A stretch of 10,630 nt of DNA from Candidatus Roizmanbacteria bacterium. Lineage in GTDB: Bacteria; Patescibacteriota; Microgenomatia; UBA1406; GWC2-37-13. The DNA lies in contig JALWZV010000078.1 of assembly GCA_027002315.1 (NCBI GenBank), positions 1 to 10,630 on the forward strand. Direction: 5' to 3'. The position numbers and the translations under genes were made by a program. Shown in pieces: positions 5,286 through 10,630 of the stretch. The notes below the pieces were generated by a model. The model was not told where the DNA came from. It was given only the letters and a program-made list of their open reading frames with translations, and ran no database searches. The stretch's first letter is position 1. Every line of letters begins with the position of its first letter.

Positions 5286-6800
5286 ATGAATAATAGTAAA
5301 GAAGAAAGTGCAGAAAATCAACAGAATAATCAGAATGCTCAGAAACCAGAAGATCATCGACCTATATTTGAAGCTGTCCCAGACAACAATCCAGAACAAC
5401 CTACTGAAAATTTGTCACCTGAAGAAGTTGCTCCTAATGTAGATCTTAATCAAGGAGATATAGCTCCACCCGATATCCCAGAAGATATTCCTCCCCCTGT
5501 CTACCAAGAAAACAAAACCAAATACCTCATCATACTCATCTCAACCATATTCTTTTTTCTTATGCTTTTTGTTATCTTCAAGATCCTTCTTCCTGGAGGA
5601 AATAACAAAAAACAAGATGTCAAGCTTACTTATTGGTTTCTGTGGGAAGATAAGCAAACATTGGAACCATTAATTAAAAAATACGAGAAAAAAAATCCAA
5701 ATGTCAAAATAGACCTAGTTATTCAATCTAAAGAAGAGTATTTACAAAAAATAATCGCTAGAAGTAAAAAGGGTAAGGGTCCGGATATTTTTAGATTTCA
5801 CAACACATGGCTGCCAGAACTTAAGGAACTAGCTGCTCCCTTGCCAACCAAGGTTTTTCCTTACAAAGAGTATGAAAAGACCTTTTATCCCGTGGTAAAA
5901 CAAGATTTGAAAATAGGTAATGATTATTATGGAATACCGTTAGAGATCGATGGTCTGATACTTATATACAACAAAGAGTCCTTTGACCAAGTAGGAATTA
6001 CATCACCACCGACAAACTGGGATGAGTTAATCGATACAGCCTCAAAACTCACCATAAAAGATAAAAATGGAAATATTGTAAGATCAGGATTGGCGATGGG
6101 AACAGCTTCTAACGTAGAACATTTTTCAGATATATTTGGCTGGATGCTTTTACAAAATGGCGGAAGCATTAAGAAAATATCTTCCTCGATAGGACAAGAC
6201 ACACTACAAGCATACAGAAGCTTATCTGAAGAACCAAATAACCTTTGGGATAGTAGAATGCCAAACTCGATACTGGCCTTTGTTCAGGGAAAAGTAGCAA
6301 TGATATTCGCACCATCGTGGGAAGTGCTTGTTATAAAAGCTCAAAATCCAGATATTAAACTTAAAACAGCTCCCCTTCCTAACATTCCAGGAGCCGACAA
6401 AGTAGCGTTAGCTAATTACTGGGTAGAGGGTGTTTCGAGATACAGTAAAAATCAGGTTGAGGCCTGGAAATTTTTAAAGTTCCTTGTTGATAAAAATAAT
6501 TTGACAACATTTTACAAAAACACAGCAGCCAATAAACTCTTTGGTGAACCATACTCTAGAGTGGACTTAGCATCAACCTTGATTCAAAATGAATACCTAA
6601 AGCCAGTGGTCGAACAAGCTAATTACTATCAAAGCATTCCAATGATATCTAGAACCTATGATGATGGTCTAAACGATGCCATTATTAGTTATCTAAGAAA
6701 CGCTATCAACTCCACAATTCAAGGAGTAAATTACGCAACGGCTCTGGAGCCTGTACAAAAGGGAGTTGAACAGATTTTCCAACAGTATGGTATAAATTAA
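5286..6800 (+). CDS. Membrane-anchored extracellular solute-binding protein (ABC family 1 type)
   Basis: The 504-residue product has three parts. Residues 1-78 are a Gln/Asn/Glu/Pro-rich, probably disordered cytoplasmic tail ending in IPEDIPPPVYQENKTK. Residues 80-102 are one membrane segment (YLIILISTIFFFLMLFVIF). From about 112 there is a full sugar-binding-type fold: LTYWFLWEDKQTLEPLIKKY, GKGPDIFRFHNTWLPEL, YYGIPLEIDGLILIYNKE, TNWDELIDTASKL, VQGKVAMIFAPSWEV and WVEGVSRYSKNQVEAWKFLK, all typical of maltose-type binding proteins. There is no lipobox or cleavable signal peptide; the protein is anchored by its own helix. No ABC permease or ATPase gene is in the window, so transport is inferred from the fold only. 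The next gene starts 2 bases after the stop, so the two are surely co-expressed. ATG 5286 is the only reasonable start, since the next in-frame Met lies inside the membrane segment. The ligand is unknown. Confidence 0.9.
   Translation: MNNSKEESAENQQNNQNAQKPEDHRPIFEAVPDNNPEQPTENLSPEEVAPNVDLNQGDIAPPDIPEDIPPPVYQENKTKYLIILISTIFFFLMLFVIFKILLPGGNNKKQDVKLTYWFLWEDKQTLEPLIKKYEKKNPNVKIDLVIQSKEEYLQKIIARSKKGKGPDIFRFHNTWLPELKELAAPLPTKVFPYKEYEKTFYPVVKQDLKIGNDYYGIPLEIDGLILIYNKESFDQVGITSPPTNWDELIDTASKLTIKDKNGNIVRSGLAMGTASNVEHFSDIFGWMLLQNGGSIKKISSSIGQDTLQAYRSLSEEPNNLWDSRMPNSILAFVQGKVAMIFAPSWEVLVIKAQNPDIKLKTAPLPNIPGADKVALANYWVEGVSRYSKNQVEAWKFLKFLVDKNNLTTFYKNTAANKLFGEPYSRVDLASTLIQNEYLKPVVEQANYYQSIPMISRTYDDGLNDAIISYLRNAINSTIQGVNYATALEPVQKGVEQIFQQYGIN
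5293..5321 (-). promoter_or_regulatory. Candidate promoter for the vanW-acyltransferase-alaS operon
   Basis: On the minus strand TTGATT (5321-5316), a 17-base spacer, then TACTAT (5298-5293); each hexamer matches consensus at four of six positions. Initiation would fall near 5286, leaving about 7 bases before the VanW ATG at 5279. The site lies inside the start of the divergent solute-binding protein gene, so the two promoters face each other across the 6-base gap. An overlapping TATTAT (5295-5290) is an alternative -10 with a less suitable spacing. Confidence 0.4.
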
Positions 6801-6802
6801 GT

Positions 6803-8827
6803 ATGGATATCCCATTTTTAAAGCATAAACAGGAAGAAAAAATTTGGGGATTATTTTTAAAAGATAATTCCGGCACGGTGTTTTTGTTTCAAAAAAAAGA
6901 CTCAGAGATTGAGCTGCTCGACAAAACAGAGTTTCAGTTCACAAACGGCTGGAACAATATATCTAAAGATATCGATGAGGCTGTGTATCGTCTTTCCAAG
7001 GACTTAGACGAGGATATAGATAAGCTCATAATATTCTTATACTCTAGATACGTAGATCAAGAAACCAAGAAAATAGAACTCCCCTACCTCCAAGAAATTA
7101 AAGCAATGGTCAAAGAACTTGAGTTTATACCATTAGGATTTATGGAGATTAATGAGAGTATCGTTAATTATTATCAAAAGAAAAAAGATGTTCCGTTCAC
7201 AGGAGTACTTGTAGAAGTCGGTGAGTCTATTATCTCAACATTTATTTATAAAAATGGACAGAGTATCAGCTCAGAAAAAACCGTAAGAACTCCAAGTTTT
7301 ATGGATGATCTTTTATCAACGCTCAACAAACAAACACAGTTGTTGCCTCCAAAGATTGTTTTATACGACTCAGGAAATCTAGATAAAGAATCAGAAAAAA
7401 TATTAGACTTCAAGTTCGATAAAAAGTTCTTCATACATCCGCCCAAGGTTGAGATTATAACCCCAGAAGAGATAGAACAAGGACTTATTGAGACATTTAA
7501 AGAACAACTCATCGATAAAGAAAAAAAGAAAGAGAAACAACAAACCTCAGAGAAGGTTATGGGTTTTGAGATAGGAAAAGATATCGACGAAGAAAAACAG
7601 GATGCTGCTCAAACCCCAATAAAAGAAAATAGCTCTAGCTCTCCAAAAGAATTTATAACTAATTTATTTATTCACAGTAAAGCTATAACAACATTAATTT
7701 CTAATCTTAAAAATACTCTTTTAAAGTCAAAGGCTATTTTAGCAATATCTTCATTTATCGTGGTTTTTATTCTTCTTGGAATAGCTGTTGAAGCAACGTC
7801 TCACAAAACAGTATTGGAGATAAATCCAGAACAAAAAACCATTAACACAGAGGTTACTATTAATAATATGCCCTACGACAAAATAAATAAAAGCATTGAT
7901 TTAAAAAGCACCTTAAGTACTAGCGGAAAAAGAGAGATTGGTAAAAAAGCAACTGGCAAGGCAACTTTGTATAACTTTACATCAACAGAAAAACTATTTA
8001 ATAAAGGCTCAATATTCCAATACGGGAAATTACAATTTGTATTAACAGACTCAACGGTAGTTGCATCTGCTTCTGAAAAATTAATAAACGGAAAGCCTGT
8101 AAGAGAACCTGGCTCAAAAACAGCAAATTTAGAGGCAGCAAAGATAGGATCAGCATACAACATAAAAAAAGGAGTAAAACTTACTCCATCAAATTTATCA
8201 TCTACCGATTATTATGCCATGACGTCCACCTCGTTCACAGGAGGAGAAAAATCGGAGATAAACACTGTTTCTAAAACAGATATGGCTAAGCTTGAGAACA
8301 AACTTATTAAAGAGACAAAGGATAAATCTGCCACGTTTCTCAAAGAGATATCGAAAGATAAACTCGTCTTAAACTCCTTAACAGAGGTTGCTTTGTCGGA
8401 TAAAAAATATGACAAGGAAATTGGTGAAAAAGCTAACTCAATATCTCTCAGCGCCAAAGGTGAAACCACGTTTTACATAATAAACAAAGAGTCGTTTGAA
8501 AAAATAATTCTTCAACAGATACGAAAAGAAGAAAGTGTTCCTTCAAAGTTCGATATTAAGAACCTGAGTTCAAAAATATTAAAAAGTGAGTTAAGTGATG
8601 ATAATATATCTCTTGATCTTAAGGTAACAGCTAAGGCTGTTCAGAAAGTAAACAAAGACCAGCTTATTAAAGACATAAGGTTGAAATCAAGGAAAAATAT
8701 AGAGACACTGCTCGAAAACAAGTACGATATAAATAATTACTCTATACAAATAGACTCAATAATTCCGTTTTTTAAAAACGTTTCTTCGCCTTTTACTCAT
8801 AACATAAAGGTAGTTAGTAAGTATTAA
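6803..8827 (+). CDS. Probable actin-like (PilM/FtsA-type) domain fused through one membrane helix to a baseplate-J-like extracellular region
   Basis: No named gene is recognised. Residues 1-215 look like a worn ASKHA (actin/PilM) fold: WGLFLKDNSGTVFLF as the first beta hairpin, FTGVLVEVGESIISTFIYKNG in the place of the second phosphate motif, and PPKIVLYDSGN in the place of the adenosine motif. The usual Asp and Gly-Gly of the phosphate motif are Glu and Gly-Glu, so ATP binding is doubtful. A charged, low-complexity linker follows (about 235-285), then one membrane helix at about 310-330. Outside are a strand-rich segment (GKATLYNFTSTEKLFNKGSI, ANLEAAKIGSAYNIKKGVKL) resembling baseplate-J-like regions annotated in CPR proteins, a helical stretch near 490-520, and a final alpha/beta part. 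It starts 2 bases after the solute-binding protein and ends 13 bases before the sortase. Domain calls come from memory and pattern; the gene itself is certain, its role is not. Confidence 0.8.
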   Translation: MDIPFLKHKQEEKIWGLFLKDNSGTVFLFQKKDSEIELLDKTEFQFTNGWNNISKDIDEAVYRLSKDLDEDIDKLIIFLYSRYVDQETKKIELPYLQEIKAMVKELEFIPLGFMEINESIVNYYQKKKDVPFTGVLVEVGESIISTFIYKNGQSISSEKTVRTPSFMDDLLSTLNKQTQLLPPKIVLYDSGNLDKESEKILDFKFDKKFFIHPPKVEIITPEEIEQGLIETFKEQLIDKEKKKEKQQTSEKVMGFEIGKDIDEEKQDAAQTPIKENSSSSPKEFITNLFIHSKAITTLISNLKNTLLKSKAILAISSFIVVFILLGIAVEATSHKTVLEINPEQKTINTEVTINNMPYDKINKSIDLKSTLSTSGKREIGKKATGKATLYNFTSTEKLFNKGSIFQYGKLQFVLTDSTVVASASEKLINGKPVREPGSKTANLEAAKIGSAYNIKKGVKLTPSNLSSTDYYAMTSTSFTGGEKSEINTVSKTDMAKLENKLIKETKDKSATFLKEISKDKLVLNSLTEVALSDKKYDKEIGEKANSISLSAKGETTFYIINKESFEKIILQQIRKEESVPSKFDIKNLSSKILKSELSDDNISLDLKVTAKAVQKVNKDQLIKDIRLKSRKNIETLLENKYDINNYSIQIDSIIPFFKNVSSPFTHNIKVVSKY

Positions 8828-8840
8828 CGATATAATAAAT

Positions 8841-9572
8841 ATGGCTCTCTATGTTTACACAAAAAGAAAAATAACAAAGAAAAAGAAAATATTTGTGTTG
8901 TTTTCCTACATAACGTTAACGTTGGGATCGTTGTTGTTGTTCTGGGCTTTTTACCCTATTATATCTTTCGAGTTTTACACACGTTTTCTATCAAAAAACA
9001 AATACTTTTCCCCCATTGTGAAAAGCACGATAATAAGATCTCCTTTACTCTTTGGAGAAAATAAAAAGGTGTTGTCAAGTAATTTAAGGGATTTTACTCA
9101 AGCCAACCTTTGGTTTCCTACTGTAGATAAAAGCAAAGAAAAACACCTGAGTATTAAAGAGTATACTCTATCTATCCCTAAACTTAATATTAAAAACGCT
9201 AAGGTTGTTGTTGGAGGGAAAGATCTTTCTAAAAGCCTTGTTCACTACCTGCCTCATTCGCTACCAGGAGAGGAAGGCAACGTTGCGATATTTGGACACT
9301 CGACCTTACCGCAGTTATATAACTCAAAAGATTATAAAACTATATTTACCTACCTTCCATCCCTTAATAAAGGCGATTTTATATACATAGATATCAACGG
9401 AATCGAGTATGAGTACAAGGTTTACGAAATTTTTATAGTTAAACCCGAGGACACAGAGATATTAGATGATATAAAAGGTGGATCTTTCCTAACTTTAGTT
9501 ACCTGTGTTCCTCCAGGAACATTTTGGAAAAGACTAGTCGTAAGAGCAAAGTTAACTCATCTTCCTGAATAG
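8841..9572 (+). CDS. Sortase family transpeptidase
   Basis: A membrane-anchored cysteine transpeptidase of 243 residues that would cleave a sorting motif in secreted proteins and join them to the cell wall or to each other. A basic start (TKRKITKKKK) leads into one membrane helix at about 17-40 (IFVLFSYITLTLGSLLLFWAF). The sortase barrel runs from about 108: YTLSIPKLNIKNAKVVVGG, then GNVAIFGHS with catalytic His153, TLVTCVPPG with catalytic Cys222, and WKRLVVRAKL with the probable catalytic Arg231. All three active-site residues are present. The N-terminal anchor and TLxTC-P form are like class C/D/E sortases; I cannot choose the class. It is the last gene of the plus-strand run, 13 bases after the actin-like fusion. 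No protein in the window ends in an LPxTG-type signal, so its substrate lies elsewhere or is atypical. TATAAT at 8831-8836 sits 4 bases before the ATG, but no -35 is visible. Confidence 0.93.
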   Translation: MALYVYTKRKITKKKKIFVLFSYITLTLGSLLLFWAFYPIISFEFYTRFLSKNKYFSPIVKSTIIRSPLLFGENKKVLSSNLRDFTQANLWFPTVDKSKEKHLSIKEYTLSIPKLNIKNAKVVVGGKDLSKSLVHYLPHSLPGEEGNVAIFGHSTLPQLYNSKDYKTIFTYLPSLNKGDFIYIDINGIEYEYKVYEIFIVKPEDTEILDDIKGGSFLTLVTCVPPGTFWKRLVVRAKLTHLPE

Positions 9573-9578
9573 TAAAAA

Positions 9579-10630
9579 TTATGGCGTAGGAGTTGGCGTT
9601 AAGGTTGGTCCAAACAAATGCGTGCCACAACTAACTTTTTTCTCGGTTCCTTTTATAAAATACTCCACCTTGCCAAAGTAACATCTTCTCTCAACAATAT
9701 CCTTAGGTTTTTTAAGTTTAATATCTTTTTTCTGATAAGCTGACAGCACAAAACTCATCACTCTATTCCAGATAGGAGCTGCACCTGTTATTCCTGATGT
9801 TAGGTAGGGATTCATAGGTGAGTTGTCGTTATTACCAACCCAGACAGCAGTTAAGAAGTTAGGAGTGTACCCTATGGTCCAGTTATCTCTCTTGTCATCT
9901 GTTGTTCCTGTCTTAACTGAGACAGTAAAATTCTTGATAACTAAAGCTGAGTGTCTGCCAAACTCCCACTGTCTTGAAAAGTTATCGGATAATATGCTCG
10001 AGATTAAAAAAGCAACGGACTCAGGTAAAACCCTTTTCTTTATCACCTTATTCTCCTCAATAGTTTTTCCATAGCTATCAGTTATCTTTAAAACACTAGT
10101 TAAATCAACCCTCTCCCCACCGGTAGCAAAAACCCCATACGCTGTTGCCATCTCTATCATCCTCACATCTCCTCCGCCCAGGGTTAATGATAACCCATAT
10201 CTAGATGGATCTTGCCACGTGGTTATACCTAGTTTATGAGCATGCTTTATAAAATTAACAACCCCTACTTTTTGCAACACCTTAACAGCTGGGATATTAA
10301 ATGAGTTTGCCAAAGCTAGCCTTAGTGTTACGTTGCCATGAAATTTACCATCGTAGTTAACAGGTTTATATGGCTTGGTCCCTTCTACTCGAAAAACAGT
10401 TGGAACATCCTTAATAATCGTTGCGGGTGTAAATCCCTTTTGCAGAGCTAATGAGTACATCAACGGCTTGATACTACTACCAGGCTGTCTAAGAGCTGTT
10501 GTGACATTGAAGGAGCCTGATGGTGTGGCAAAGAAGTCATAAGAACCAACCATGCTGAGTATCTCTCCTGTTGATGGTCTTGTAACCAAGACTGCTCCGT
10601 TGGTTACATTAAGCTTACGTATCTTGTCTA
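9579..10630 (-). CDS. Class A penicillin-binding protein, transpeptidase end (partial, 5' end outside the window)
   Basis: This enzyme cross-links peptidoglycan stem peptides outside the cell. Only the C-terminal part is in the window. The frame stays open to the right edge, with codons reading KLNVTNGAVLVTRPSTGEIL, the usual entry to the transpeptidase domain, so the TTG at 10589 is not a true start. All three active-site motifs are present: SSIK in RQPGSSIKPLMY (nucleophile Ser, codon 10478-10476), SFN in LANSFNIPAVK, and KTGTT in VSVKTGTTDDKRDNWTIGY. GYTPNFLTAVWVGNND and GITGAAPIWNRVMS fit PBP1A-type enzymes. The short tail has two Cys (RRCYFG, VSCGT) and ends in a TPTPTP run. Whether an N-terminal glycosyltransferase domain is present cannot be seen. 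It converges on the sortase, with 6 bases between the stops and no hairpin terminator. Confidence 0.94.
   Translation of the reverse strand, partial: DKIRKLNVTNGAVLVTRPSTGEILSMVGSYDFFATPSGSFNVTTALRQPGSSIKPLMYSLALQKGFTPATIIKDVPTVFRVEGTKPYKPVNYDGKFHGNVTLRLALANSFNIPAVKVLQKVGVVNFIKHAHKLGITTWQDPSRYGLSLTLGGGDVRMIEMATAYGVFATGGERVDLTSVLKITDSYGKTIEENKVIKKRVLPESVAFLISSILSDNFSRQWEFGRHSALVIKNFTVSVKTGTTDDKRDNWTIGYTPNFLTAVWVGNNDNSPMNPYLTSGITGAAPIWNRVMSFVLSAYQKKDIKLKKPKDIVERRCYFGKVEYFIKGTEKKVSCGTHLFGPTLTPTPTP

Noticed and set aside
5280..5399. A 40-residue N-terminal extension of the VanW protein, hydrophobic and in frame from 5399
   Set aside because: It lies antisense to the low-complexity start of the solute-binding protein; the hydrophobic look comes from the complement of its codons. 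The ATG at 5279 gives a normal single-helix anchor.
9205..9390. Short open frames overlapping the large genes on either strand, such as this one inside the sortase
   Set aside because: They are shadows of strong coding frames, with no start signals or recognisable protein features.
9579..9612. A short repeat of TGGCGT-like units at the end of the PBP gene
   Set aside because: It is simply the coding of the Thr-Pro tail; there are too few units to call a genuine tandem repeat.
1..10630. Recoding of UGA as seen in Gracilibacteria/Absconditabacteria
   Set aside because: All frames are intact under the standard code without in-frame TGA. The absence of TGA stops is unsurprising in an AT-rich set of ten genes.
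1..10630. Insertion sequences, CRISPR arrays, toxin-antitoxin pairs or phage genes
   Set aside because: No transposase, regularly spaced repeats or such proteins are visible. The baseplate-J-like likeness at 6803-8827 is a domain resemblance inside a cellular membrane protein, not a prophage sign.

Overview
This AT-rich window carries nine recognisable complete genes plus one gene cut by the right edge. They are packed with gaps of only a few bases, and no RNA gene, insertion sequence or CRISPR array is visible. The style points to a reduced bacterium of the Candidate Phyla Radiation (Patescibacteria), probably Microgenomates-like; this is inferred from gene style, not from a marker tree. The grounds are a shortened alanyl-tRNA synthetase, extracellular proteins held by one N-terminal membrane segment rather than a lipoprotein signal, a VanW/PBP/sortase envelope set, and almost no Shine-Dalgarno sequences. 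The standard genetic code fits: tryptophan is TGG, no reading frame is broken by TGA, and stops are TAA except one TAG.

Layout. Left end, + strand: greA, a transcript-cleavage factor, meets head-on a minus-strand gene for a small membrane-anchored protein of unknown role (572-1018). Next comes a minus-strand run, read from right to left: a VanW-family envelope protein (5279-3858), a hexapeptide-repeat acyltransferase (3836-3231), a compact alanyl-tRNA synthetase (3221-1398) and an overlapping stand-alone tRNA-binding OB-fold protein (1408-1067). Spacings of 21, 9 and -11 bases suggest one operon.

Facing away from VanW, with starts only 6 bases apart, is a plus-strand run: a membrane-anchored ABC-type solute-binding protein (5286-6800), a 674-residue protein with a probable actin-like (PilM/FtsA-like) cytoplasmic half, one membrane segment and a baseplate-J-like outer half (6803-8827), and a sortase (8841-9572). 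A class A penicillin-binding protein, represented by its transpeptidase end, converges on the sortase and runs off the right edge.

The window combines a translation/transcription maintenance set (GreA, AlaRS, tRNA-binding protein) with an envelope set (VanW, acyltransferase, solute-binding protein, actin-like fusion, sortase, PBP). The best candidates for something undescribed are the three-gene solute-binding/actin-like-fusion/sortase module and the pairing of a C-terminally shortened AlaRS with a separate tRNA-binding protein in an overlapping gene. Several starts also have promoter-like -10 hexamers right next to them, suggesting leaderless transcripts. No stretch longer than about 120 bases lacks a gene.
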